Assembly (NCBI RefSeq): GCF_030704535.1
Contig: NC_081821.1
Location: forward strand, 8,757,001-8,821,000
Length of the DNA: 64,000 bases
From: Vitis vinifera
Lineage: Eukaryota > Streptophyta > Magnoliopsida > Vitales > Vitaceae
Reading direction: 5' to 3'
Position 1 is the stretch's first letter. Each line of letters begins with the position of its first letter. Below the pieces are notes generated by a model. It was not told the DNA's origin and ran no database searches. It was given only the letters and a program-made list of their open reading frames with translations. Shown here one piece after another: positions 11,552-23,267 of the stretch. The translations under genes and the position numbers were made by a program.

Positions 11552-13310
11552 CCCTGTAAATAAGCTCTAGCTTTGACTGCTCTCTTGATAACTGAAATGT
11601 TCTTGATAAGGCCATTATTTACTAGTAAGATGATTTTCTTCCTGAGTGTATGCAAAATCCTGTTTCCTGTATTAAATATGTAACGATCCATTCTCAATCG
11701 TGTAGATAATATCACTGTGATATCCCGGGTCTTAGGTCCCACTATGTGAAAATCAAGAATGCAAATGACTAGATACCAAGGGGTAATATGCTCATGATTT
11801 TTTCATACAAACAAACAAGTTAGAATCGTGTAAGCACTACAGACGATTATTCAAGTAGGCTGTACTTCAACACAGATGAAGTTTATGATTTGAAGTTACA
11901 ACTATCTGATAATAAAGATGATGAGAAGGCATATTTCTTAAGAAAATGGCCATGATAGCATTTGGCAGAGAGGAGCATACTAATACAGAAGATTGAAAAT
12001 GGGCTGGTAAATTAACAGACAGATGAACGCTTGATGTGCATCCTTGGCTGATCGATATATATCTATATATATATATGAAATTAAATACTGTGACAAAGAC
12101 CTAGCTAGCTCCACAATGAAAAAAGAAGCCCTTGCCATATGACGACAGAGGCCCTGTCACAGATTCACAGTTCAACTACGTTCCTTCCTAGCTGTCAGAA
12201 CTTTCCATACTGTGCAAGAAAGAATAAGCATAATATTCTTATGCTCCCTACCTGTTACCTTAGAGATGCCTTATTTTGAGGAAAAAAACTAATGGAGACC
12301 ACAAGATCTGATTAAAAAGCAGAGCCTTATCCTAATCAAGTATAGCCTAAGACTCCATTGTTCCCCTCACAAAAAGAAGCCTTTATGAGCTTTTCTGCAG
12401 CCTGTTGCAATATGCTTAGAATGAAGGTGTTAAAAACTTAGAATACATGGCAAGATGAGGTATTGATTATGTTTGATCTGCCAAAGAAGATAAGATACAT
12501 ATATTTTAGGATATTGTATTTCATTGAATGAGAAATACAGATGATATAAGATAATTTCCACAAGGACATAATATTTCCGGGTTTTCAATCCAATTGACAT
12601 GATATCCTAAAATAGCATTTACAATGGAAATATCAAATATGTGATGTTATGATTATATTTAGTTTGTAAAACAAAAAATAAATAAATAAAGTGATATAAA
12701 AATGGATAATATATAAAAAGTAATGAAATAATGTATCATATCCTATTACCAAGCAAATACCGGATATATGTTATATTTTCTCTTATCATCATATCTTATA
12801 CCATATCCAGCCAATCAAGCATAGTCACAAGAAATTTTGAAGTATATTCCTATGAGCAAATAGGATTATTCATATAAGTATAGAGATATCTGCAACTTAA
12901 TCAAGTACAAGATATGACCTTTTGAGTTATTTGCATATGAATTATATGAGATTCATATTTAATCTTTCTGAAACTATCTAACCAATTAAATATCTAAATG
13001 TAATTGCATTCATCATAGAGAATACGTTTCCTTGTAGCCAATATATCAGGTTGCTACGAGTTGTACTTAATGCCTTATGATCTCATTTTTTTCATTACAT
13101 TTTCTTACAAACATCAATTTATATATGACCGACTTGATGTCTTATAACGTTTAGACTATAGGTTTAAATGCTACTTGTCTTGTTAACATAATATCTTTAT
13201 CTATATTGCATCTTTCCATTTTGGTCTAGCTTGTCTTAGTCGGCAATCATTCACAATTTGTGATTTGAGAAATTCATTGTCTCTTATAATATCAAGAGCA
13301 ACTTGGGAAG

Positions 13311-13855
13311 AGAACATATTATCAAAAATAAAGGTATTTTGATCCCATTTTTCTTGCATATGTTAATAACTAATTGAGATCTCTTTATTTTTAAATACTT
13401 ATACCTTTTCAAAAACGAACTTTTTATTATTTTGTGTTTTTTAGAGAACATATTATCAACAATAAATGTCTTTTGATCTCATATTTCTTTGAATTAATTA
13501 GTTAAAAGAGATGGATTAATGATATCTAATTTATGAATCTAACCCTTTCCATGTTTTTACTTAAAAAAATAACTTATTTTTTTACATAAACATCTTTTAC
13601 CATTTCAAGTATTTACATATAGGGTTTAAAAAAGAGGGTTATTTATATAATAATAATAATAATAATAATGAGGAAATTTTTGTACAAATGAATTCAAAAT
13701 AGGATGAAGGGTTAAATTTCAAATTTTGGGTTTTCAATAACCCTTTTAATCAAATAACTTTTTTTTTTTTGTATGTAAATAACTAATTGAGATTTCTTTA
13801 TTTTCAAATACCTATACCTCTTCAAATATTATCGTTTATCATATTGTGTTTTTCC
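13311..13855. repeat. Local direct duplications (two interleaved units)
   Basis: A roughly 50-base unit starting AGAACATATTATCA occurs at 13311-13360 and again at 13445-13492. A second unit of about 78 bases starting AATAACTAATTGAGAT occurs at 13364-13442 and again at about 13778-13855. The copies are diverged, so the duplications are old. Confidence 0.7.
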
Positions 13856-14455
13856 TTGAGGCTATTTATTCAATTTATGCATTTTCAAATATAATTTATG
13901 CCTCTGCAAAAGTTATTTATTTGATTAATTCTAAAGCAATAAATCATTCTCATTATTATTTTTGTATAGATATAGCATCTTTCAAAGTGTCAACCTTTGC
14001 ATGTATATGCCTTTTCATATGATCGTTCCTCTTATATGGAATATGTATTATAATACGATAAGTTTTACACACTTTAGGCATACTTTAGACTTATTTATCT
14101 TACTAGGACATTAAGTTATCATACTTCAAGTGTGTTTTAGATTTGTTTGTCGTATTGGTTAATTGTCCTTTAAGAGTATCAACTCATATTTGCTTGTATA
14201 ATAATAATAGTAATAATAATAATTCAAGAAATTTTGTGTCATTTTTTCAAGATCAAATTTCATTTCCCTAATGAAAACTATCTTATCAAAATAACAATTT
14301 ATATAGTAAGTCATATTGTACTTCAACATCATAAATAGTCTAGTGACTCGGTAAAATAAAATAAAATATAATAATTAGTTTTATAACATATATCGATGCA
14401 ACTTTGCATTGAGTTGATGGTTCATTGTTCACCATAGGAAATTAAATTGGTTGTG

Positions 14456-14546
14456 TTAGATTCTTCTGGATCTAATATAATGGAAAGTGTTCTTTCACAT
14501 GTTAGACCTTCTAGATCTAATATAATGAAAAATGTTTTTTCACATG
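14456..14546. repeat. Tandem duplication of a 46 bp unit
   Basis: Two adjacent copies, 14456-14501 and 14502-14546, share the frame TTAGA..CTTCT.GATCTAATAT followed by AATG.AAA.TGTT.TTTCACATG, with a few substitutions and a one-base length difference. Confidence 0.8.
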
Positions 14547-15179
14547 GAATCATATACTACTAATCACATAATATTAACTCTTTTAAAACTTTTAATGAAG
14601 TTTTCATTACTTGGAATGCTTTTCATATTAATTGTTACAAATTTTGTACAATTAATGAGACAAATATCTTAGAATATATCTATTAGATAAAGAAGGAACA
14701 CAAATTAGTATTGTTTTTCAATTATTCTATAAGGATATCATATTTCCTTTCTTAATTATTGATCAAAGCTTTATCACATTAAAATGAATTTGATATCTAG
14801 CATGTAAAACAAATAGTTTGAGCTTGGGATAAACAATTTTGGTCCGAAATGTTAAAAGTTATAAATTCAAGTTTATCTAATAGTTATAACTTTTCTATAT
14901 ATAACCAAAATAATACAATGAAAATCATTTATCAAACAAATGGGCTTAAATTGTTATGTAATTAATCCAACAAACACTATGTTTTAATCACATAAATTAT
15001 ATGCAATAATAAAGTGATCATAAAATAATATATTCACACTATGAGAATGTATGAAATTATATATGTAAAAATTTAGTAGTACCAAAAATGAATTGAGAAT
15101 AAAATATTATATAAAAAATTAATAATATTTCATTAACAATAATTAAAGTTTTTTACTATAATAATAATTATTAGAAAAA

Positions 15180-16560
15180 TTAACCTAATCTAACACAAGG
15201 TGACCTTAGAGGGAGAGTGAATAGGGTAATGGTCTTTTTTTACAAATTTAAATTATATGAATGCAAAAGACAATTATATGCAAATATATAATAAAACAAT
15301 ATAAAAATAATTACATGTAAAGTAAAAGAATAGGAAAAAGAGTATGCAAACACAAGATTTTTATAGTGATTCGGCACAACCCAACCTACGTCCACTCTCC
15401 TCTAGCTTCAATCCCAAGCTTGAGGTTCCATTAACTCAAGGCTTTCAAACAAAGTTTTCAAACAATGCAATTGGATTATGATTCAAATCGCTCTTGTACT
15501 TTAGGCTCCAAGCACCCTTTATAATCTTCAAAAGATACCTCACTCTTGAATAGACCCCTTAAGTGATACCCCACACTTAAGAATCCCTAAGTAATACCTC
15601 ACACTCAGACTTTTCTTTTCAAAGATTTACAAATAAAGATAAGAAATATTCTCACAAAATCCTAATACAAAACTTTAAGATCAAATTATACAAGAAAACT
15701 AGGATTGAATGGTGCACTAAAAATATGCAAATTTTAGAATAATGTTGCACTAAAAAAAAAAAAAGCACTCTCCCAAGGCTCAAATATATTAAAGAAATGT
15801 TTAGAAATGTTAAACTCTTGAAACAATGAAGATTGGAACATTTTTATAGAGGAAAAATGTCAAACTAGTCGTTAAGGGTTCGTTCAATCGAGCTTTGGTT
15901 CGACCAATTCACTAGTTGTTAGCATTTAATGCATAACAAATGACTGTTGGACCTTAACCGCCCTTTGACCACCCCTCAACCAGTCCTCGACTAGTTGAGG
16001 TTTAACCTCGACCAGTTGAGGTTCAACCTTGACCGGTGTTGAATAATCATTTTGGAAAAGAGAGAAAAATTTTACACCTTTCGACCAGTTGAGCTTAACA
16101 AGTCAACCGGTTCCTAATCCGGTTCAACTGGTTGAGCCATTTTTTGCTCAACAATCATCTTTTTCAACGTAAAACTTTTTAAACAAGTTCGGAAAGCATT
16201 TGACACAATGTTTTAGTTGAAAACATGAAATCATCCAATTTAAAAATATTTAAAACAAAATAAATCTTGGATGATTTTGGTGCATAAATAAATAATGTAA
16301 TGCATGAAAAACCTATGGCACCAACAACCTTATAAAGAGATCTTATGAAACTTAGGTCTTGAAAAACACTTCTCTTTGAGGTCTTCTTCTTCTTATTGAT
16401 TTTCCTTTGGCTTTGGCTTTATTTTGTATTTGTGATTATCACTTAGGAAATCTTCTTGCCTAATCACACTGGAAATATAATCATTAATTCCAAACCTTAT
16501 TTTGTTATCATCAAAATCAAGATTAACCAAATCTTGATTTCACAATAATTTAAGCATAAT
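15180..16560. repeat. Interspersed repeat of uncertain class
   Basis: The composition differs from the flanks. It carries a GATTCGGCACAACCCAACC block and lists of short phrases such as CCTCACACTTAAG that recall repeats common in dicot genomes. It also holds the inverted GACCAGTTGAGG motifs at 15890-16140. No open frame, LTR ends or poly-A tail could be assigned. A related TTCGGC-type block occurs near 44670. Confidence 0.4.
15985..16021. repeat. Pair of 16 bp palindromes, CCTCGACYAGTTGAGG
   Basis: CCTCGACTAGTTGAGG (15985-16000) and CCTCGACCAGTTGAGG (16006-16021) are near-perfect dyads spaced 21 bases apart. Further half-sites (CTCAACCAG, CGACCAGTTGAGC, CAACTGGTTGAGC) occur between 15970 and 16140. 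Confidence 0.8.
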
Positions 16561-16927
16561 TTCTTACTCTATGGAAAGAGCATTGGCTTTCTTATTTTCA
16601 TAATTTTGACTATGAGAAATATAAAATTAACTTTTCTATATAGTTTTTGGGCATGAAAAACTGTGCAATATTTTACTTTTTTTTTTTCTCAACTTATAGT
16701 TATGAAAAAAATTACAATAAAGAAAACAAAATTCCACATGGCTTCCAATTGTGACAAATAATTTTACTTATTTTTCTTCATAACCTCTAGCTCTAAATGG
16801 TACTCTGTAAGCTTAATAAGTATTATAAAATTATTTATTTATTTTATAACTTCAAGAGATAGAACATAATTTAAATAACATTTAAAAATTAAAATAAAAT
16901 GAAAATTTAGTTTATATTTTTCATAAT

Positions 16928-17170
16928 TTAAGGGGAAATGCCATCGGATGGGGCTAATTCAAACCTCTGATAAAATAAGAACCCCACATTCAAGGCCCCT
17001 TTTTTACCATTAGTAAGAATTTGTTTCAATTGCATATCATAAAGAATTTGAACAACTATTTTAGATATAATATCAAGAAATATGGGAACCTCAATATTCA
17101 TGGCCTTATTAGCTAAATGACAATTGTCACATATAATACGTCCAATCCAATCACTTCTCATGGATTCTCG
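16928..17170 (-). pseudogene. petA: Nuclear copy of chloroplast petA (cytochrome f) fragment, decayed
   Basis: The minus-strand translation preserves the N-terminal region of mature cytochrome f. It contains the heme-attachment motif as CDNCHLANK, then [24 protein letters not shown] and [11 protein letters not shown], ending in a stop where petA continues. Cytochrome f is a subunit of the thylakoid cytochrome b6f complex and is encoded in plastid DNA. This piece covers roughly 80 of about 320 residues and has internal small losses and substitutions. It is therefore a nuclear plastid DNA insertion, not a working gene. No neighbouring plastid gene is visible on either side. Confidence 0.88.
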
Positions 17171-17750
17171 TAACTTTATTGACATGCTATAAAATAAACA
17201 TAAAAATTAAAAGAGAATGAAGAGAAGAAAAAAAAAATTAATTGTTAAGTGATCGTTTGGATATATGATTTGTTTTATATTTTTAAAAATAAAAAATAGT
17301 ATTAACTTACATATAAAATACAATAACTAAATTATAATATATATATATAAATTTACCTTACATCTTTAAGAATTAATTTTAAATTTTTTTAAATTTAAAT
17401 TAGTAAAAAAAAATTTAATACCCCATTTTTTCAAAATTACTTTTAAAACTCATTGTATTTTTAAGGTAAGTTTAGATCTTTTTATCTTTTATGTAAAAAT
17501 TACGATCATTTTCTATTTTTCAAAATAAAAAACAAGCAATGTATCAAAATCATGCTCAAGTTTGATCTAAAAAATCTAATTTATGGGTAAAGATGAAACA
17601 AATAAGACAATAGCACAAACATGCTAACAATGTCATCTTCCACGAACTACTATTAAAATTTATAATAATGATTTGATTTTTTTTTTCATTTTTTTAAATA
17701 TTTTATCTTTCCTTTTTCATAAATTTTGGGAGGTCATAAAAATGGCAAAC
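17171..17750. other. AT-rich intergenic stretch
   Basis: No gene or recognisable element is visible; there are only A- and T-rich runs and a short TA repeat near 17337-17350. Confidence 0.5.
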
Positions 17751-17754
17751 TCGG

Positions 17755-17766
17755 AACGACGTCGTT
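17755..17766. promoter_or_regulatory. C-box palindrome AACGACGTCGTT
   Basis: A perfect 12-base palindrome centred on GACGTC, an ACGT-core C-box recognised by plant bZIP factors, lies just upstream of the inferred transcript leader of the gene at 20186. An almost identical motif lies upstream of the TORTIFOLIA1-like gene (50234-50247). Confidence 0.6.
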
Positions 17767-17799
17767 TTGGGGAGGTGAGAAGAGAGGAGTTGGTTGGTG

Positions 17800-18100
17800 A
17801 TGGCGCGAGTGTGAGTCAATGTTGGTTAGTCTGAGAGAGGGAGAGAGAGAGCCGCGGAGAGCTTCTGTTAAAATGCCTCCCTTTCACACATTCCTCACTT
17901 TTCTCATCATCCACCCATTCTCTCTCTCTCTTCTCCCCTTCTGTTTCATTGATTGATCAGTTTTCTTGTCATTTCTCCCTTTCTTTCTTTCGTGCTTTCC
18001 TTCTCCAAATGCAAAGGAGGGGACTGCTGATTTCGGGGAGGTTTGTGGCCGGGTCAACAGTCTCTTCTTTCAACTCAAACCCCATTTGCTGCTGTTTCAT
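17800..18100 (+). promoter_or_regulatory. 5' leader exon of the gene at 20186, with upstream ORFs
   Basis: A CT- and GA-rich leader runs to a strong donor, CAT followed by GTAAGT at 18101. The matching acceptor TTTTCAG ends at 20119, so the intron is about 2.0 kb. Within the leader, an ATG at 17873 opens a 27-codon uORF that stops at 17956. A second ATG at 18009 stays open to the donor and, after splicing, stops at 20138. The transcription start is inferred, not seen. Confidence 0.5.
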
Positions 18101-18320
18101 GTAAGTTTTTCTAATCATATTTACCCACCCGATCATCTCTTTTCATTCTTTTCTGCAATTTCGATCGTTGTGAACCCATTTCCTTCAATATTATTGTTAA
18201 TTGATTTTGTATGTTTTGATCATTATTTGAAAAACACTATCATTTGATGCTTTGAAATTGTAACAAGATGTTCAAGTTGTCTTACAAAGAACAGAGAAAG
18301 GAGTCAAGTTCTTTGATTAC

Positions 18321-18362
18321 AAAAAAAAAAAAAAAATTCTAACCCCCCCCCCCCCCCCCCCC
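18321..18362. repeat. Homopolymer tracts: A16 then C20
   Basis: A run of 16 A (18321-18336) and a run of 20 C (18343-18362) lie six bases apart within the leader intron. A C20 run is rare in plant DNA and prone to length errors. Confidence 0.85.
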
Positions 18363-20185
18363 ACCCTTTTTTTTTGTTCTCTTTTTTCTTAGAATTTGTC
18401 TCTGTTGGTCTTGTAGATGAAGGAACCCCACCATCTCCAAAACCTCTTTGGTCCTTATAGTTTGGCAGCACGAGCTCAACCCAGAAACTGTGGACATGGT
18501 AGGCCGAAAAGGTAGCCACGAGGAAAAATAATAAACTGAATATGAGGCATCTATCACAGCTATAGTGTTATGAGACAGCCTACAGTACCCTGTCTAATGG
18601 ATCCTTGGCTTAATTCTCCTTGATGGTTTACTTGGGTTTTATCAAAATAGATTGGAGAATGAATGAGTTGTAACACCTGTTCAACAATATCATCATCCAT
18701 AAAAACAAAATCAGAATAAAATATATAGGACATTAATGAACGGATCATAAAATGCATAGCAGAGGGAAGAATAGGCAGGGTAGGAATGAGAAAAAAACAT
18801 TCTTAAATTATGGGGCAAATTTCATTTCATTACTTGCCAATTAAGTCATGATTGGTGCTTAGAGACTTGCCATTCAGTCAGAAAGGGGTTTACACGTAGA
18901 GACCATCTATGTTGGGCACTTGATGAGATACCTAGCATTTGATCCTATGTCCTCCCATGAAGCCTTTATGCGAGAACTGGTAGAAATCCCCCTAAGAGAT
19001 GGAAGAGTGGAGACCATGGCTCACTTTATGTGACTGTTTCTTCATTTGTTTTATATGTAAATGACTTTTGTTGGCTACCAATATTATTTTCCGATGTCTA
19101 TCGGTAACATAAATTGCTAAAGGCAGGCTGTAGGACACTATGTTTGATGAGAAATCAACCCATCCATTTCTGAAGTCTATCAAATAAGCGTCTTGTATAA
19201 AAATAAAATAAAATTCTTATAAACATGTTAAGAACTTGAACTTCACTGCCTGCCTATGTGTTAGTACCTTGGAGTTTGGCCTCTTCATTGTTGATTTTCC
19301 TTTCATCTTTTTTCATTTCTTTGTTCATCTATTGGATGAACCAATTAGGTGCTATTGGGCTCCTAATGTACTTGGATTTTGGGCTGTTCTTCTCGCTGTG
19401 AGCAGGACTTGATAATCTAATCTGCCTTAGATGTCTGAAGAATTTGCTTTCAAGTTTTGGATCAACACTTTGAGAGTGGATCCAACAATGGTCCAGCAGA
19501 TTCATAGGTTGCAAAGCATGGTTCTCAGACTCTCTATCACATTCAATTTGACATTGTTATATAATCATTACAAAAGTATAGTTTTCTGGATTCCAAATTG
19601 GGTGTCAGTTAAGAAACTTAGGCTGCAAAACTGTGGTGGAACTGCTAATTTTTTTGGTAACTAAGGAAGAAGAGTTATTTTTACAAATATGAAGACATGT
19701 GTTCTTGCTTATGTACATGGCATATACACAGGGATACATACACGACCACATATATAAATACATGTGTACATATTTGTTTGTATTGATTTATGCATATATG
19801 CATCTTACATGTACATATATATCCAAACTTTCACAATAATCAACCTTCAGTTGTGCGGTTTAATGCTTGTTAATTGGTAATTATATCAATCAAGGATCAT
19901 GTTGCCTTGAGCAAATGGCTAAGCTGTGTCTCTTGTTTCTGCTTCTTCTTCTTCTTCTTTCTTTCTTTTTCCTGCATTCTATTCTTGATATGTGCTGTTG
20001 GAAAATTTACACATGTTTATGTTCCATTCCTAGACTGCTAAAAGGTAAAACTAATTTGTAGCTTTTGGAGGTTCAGTCACTGCAGTTGGATTGAAAGCTT
20101 GTTTTCTTTTTATTTTCAGCATGATGCCTGTTATATGAAATGCTATTGGACCTCAGAAGCCTAAATTGGATCAGACATTTCAGTT

Positions 20186-23100
20186 ATGGAATTTCAACAT
20201 GGCAACAATACTGTTAGTGATTTGAGGATACAACCTGCAAACACCAAAGAGAGAGATGATCTTTCTAGCCCAAGCAAAAATTTTAGCTTCGTGTCTTCAT
20301 CTTCTTCAAAATCTGACTCATCTGAAGACCACTCTGAACCCGATGCAGATAAAACCAGTACCACAGACATTACAGGGACCCATAAGCTTGACAAGGACAC
20401 TGGATTAGCTTCAGAACATGATGAAAGAGATGTTCCCAACACCTCAAATATGAGACAGGAACAATCTAATCATATGTTGTCAGGATCCACATCACTTCCA
20501 CCAGTTTCTAGCAATAGCCCTGAATTGAGCTTGGATAATGGTTCAACAACACAGTCTCCTCCAGTCCAGACTATGGAGCAAACTGTTTCATATAGGATTC
20601 CATCTTCTGCATTTGCTAGAAATAAATCTACTACTCCAATGGAATGGAGTGTGGCTTCCAATGAATCATTGTTTAGCATTCATGGGAATATGAGTTTCAC
20701 CAGAGACCAAAGTTTCTTGTTGGGTAGATCTGGAGAGCTGGGAATACCTGAAGAACCTACTATGACGGGTCTGTCGTTCAGATACTCAAATGGCCAAATT
20801 CCAGCTGTTGATGAAAAAAGTGCTAAGTTGGAGGAGGGTTCTGGTGTAACTGAAGCAGCTGCTGGAACCAAGAAGGAGGTTTTAAAGGAAAATGCAGAAG
20901 ATAATAGCAAGGAAAAATTGTCTTTACCTGACGGACCACTTAATGATTCCAGGCTTTCTCACCAGTCAGATGAGAGTCGATCCAGTGTTCAATCTTTTGC
21001 ATTTCCAATGTAAGTTATATCACCCCTAAATTCTCAACTTATACAACAGAAAGAGATAGATGACCATTGTCTAATGAGAATAATAATGAATCAGTTCATG
21101 CATGTGTAACTTAAGATGCATAGTGCACTTTGTCCCCAATGACAGATGGACTAGTTACAGAACCAAAGTTTTGGGGGTCTGCATATATATTCACATAGCA
21201 TGTATCACTGAGTGCTGCTTTCTTACTTGTAGCATAAAATCATTTTTTGTATGACAACAGATATGTGTGTTTATAGTTTACATAGAGAGCCGTCAACGTA
21301 TATGCATTGGGTCAAACATCTAGTGCTCTAACAGTAGCAGGGTATTACTGCTATCACTGCTGGTGCAGCTAAAGCATGTGTGATCTTTCTATATGCAATG
21401 CAGGATTCTTGTGTTTATCAAGTACTCTGTTTAATGTTTGCCTGCCTCTTATTATTGTGCAGCTAAATCCTATACAGTTCTATATACGCCAATCCATGCT
21501 TCTCATCTTTTCCAAGTGTCTGGTTTAATGCATCTGTCATGTGTTCACTGAAAAAGAAAATTTCGTATTTGCTTACATACATATTATCATTGGTAGTGTC
21601 AGTGTATTTCAGTTTACTCAAGTGATTTTTCCCATTCTATGATAACTTAATGTTTTTATACTGTTATTAAGCGCAACGGGCTATTGGGGGATTGGCCCTC
21701 TTATTTAGATCTGCTGTGATTTATGTATTCACATTCATAGCAGAAGAAACAGAGTTGTTATGCATGCATAAGCCTACTATGTGCACCAAATCACTTTTCT
21801 CTTTCAAATAGCCCCTTTGCTCACATTTGTTTATAGTCCAGTCACTATTAGGATTTGGTGCCAACATAAAGCTCCATATGGGCTGGGATAAAGTGGAATT
21901 GATTGTTTCATGGTTCTTTAATAATGTTGTTCAGTTCCCATATGGTTCTTTAAGCATCAGGAGACTTGAGTTGACCTTCATAGAAGTACAGACAGTATTG
22001 GGTTTTATCTTGGGATATTTTGCTTTTGTACAAACAATACCAGGGACAGAAAGCATTGGCTTCAGGGATTAAAAGATGATGCTATTATGATAAATAAACT
22101 TGACAAAAAATATACCAACAACCATGGAAATCTTTCCTATCAAATACCAACAATAACAATGAAGGTATGGTAAATGAGATGCAATATGTTTCCAAGACAA
22201 TCTAGGGTCTGATCTCCTTAGACTGCGGCCAGTTTGCCTGTGTGCATTATTGACCCATCATAATCTAATAACTTAAACTTTTAATTGGTAGCTTAACATG
22301 GTACCAAACCTTAAGTTATTGGGGAGTCATGAGTTCAAACCTTGCCATATTGTTTATTTTCCTGATTTATCGAGGCCACATGCAAGTCCAAAGAAGGATG
22401 CCTGTGAGGTGGAATGATAGGGCTTCAGTCCATATCAGCTTGATATACATTGTTGGCCCACTATTACCTAGTAGTCTTTATGTCAAATTGGTAGTTTGAC
22501 ACTCTCCTTATCAAATGACAAGGGAATTTGTTCGTCAATAGTGCATGGAATTAGATGGAGCTTGTTCTGATTTGTTTGCTTGATGCCGTGTATAATGGTG
22601 GAGTTTTAGGTTATGTTTGGTTCTCATAAATTATTGAGAAAAAAAAATGCTAAGTAAAATAATTTTCTTATGTTTGATTTCGATAGAAATAATATGGACG
22701 AAATAAAATACAATTAAAATTAGTTAGAAAATTATACATTTTTTTAATTATTTAACCTTTACATGGAAGAGAGAAAAAAAAGTAAAATGAGTTTTAAATA
22801 GTATAAAAAAATAATTTATTTATTTTAAATCTTTTTTTTTTTCATTGGCTTTTTCTTGCCTTCTACATTTCCCCTCTATTTTTTTTCCCTTTGCATTCTC
22901 CCTCAAATTCTCTAGAACCAAACATAGCTTTGATCTTCCTGGATTTTTCCTTTTCTTTGGAGGATTTCACATTCTTCTTTGTGACCCTTTTCTTTTCTCT
23001 ATAAATTTTCTTTGCTTTTTTACAGAAAAATTAACATAGACCCAAAAAAAAACCCCATTTCAAAATGACTGAATCATTTTGGTTAAATGCAGATTGACAA

Positions 23101-23267
23101 GTGAGGGAGGAAGAAGTGGTTCACTAAAGGTGTCTGTGGCTGAGGAGCAGACCCAGCAACAGCAACAACCACAAAGCCAGTTGCAGCCACAGACCTCTGC
23201 AGCAACCCCAGAAGCAGCTCAGACTAGCTGGTTTTCTTGCTTCTCCTGTTGTTCATCAAAATCTTGA
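20186..23267 (+). CDS. Plant-specific protein of unknown function, Ser-rich with Cys-rich C-terminus
   Basis: Coding exons 20186-21009 and 23093-23267 join in phase 2 (codon ATA, Ile275) to give 332 residues. The join restores the reading SFAFPILTSEGG. The N-terminal part is serine- and acid-rich and probably disordered. A block at about residues 150-175 (PMEWSVASNESLFSIHGNMS) resembles a conserved element in uncharacterised plant proteins, as far as I recall. A Gln-rich stretch follows, and the tail ends WFSCFSCCSSKS. That cysteine cluster could be S-acylated or bind metal; this is inference. No enzyme fold, signal peptide or membrane helix is visible. The roughly 2.1 kb coding intron contains a MITE (22609-22928). 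A leader exon near 17.8-18.1 kb probably belongs to it. Confidence 0.8.
22609..22928. mobile_element. MITE copy 1, TIR GCTATGTTTGGTTC type, inside an intron
   Basis: The left end GGTTATGTTTGGTTCT and the right end AGAACCAAACATAGC are inverted copies of one another with one or two differences, enclosing about 320 AT-rich bases without coding capacity. The inner sequence (reverse orientation) matches the elements at 47235 and 49747. The size and GTTTGGTT termini suggest a hAT-related or similar non-autonomous element. A target duplication was not evident. Confidence 0.7.

Larger units (their letters stand above)
11552..15179. other. AT-rich intergenic region
   Basis: No coding sequence is supported over about 3.6 kb. 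The stretch is low-complexity AT-rich DNA with short AAT runs (near 13650 and 14200) and two sets of local duplications listed separately. A MITE-like piece with TATCATATCCTATTACC-type words lies near 12.5-12.8 kb and is too diverged to delimit. Confidence 0.5.
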
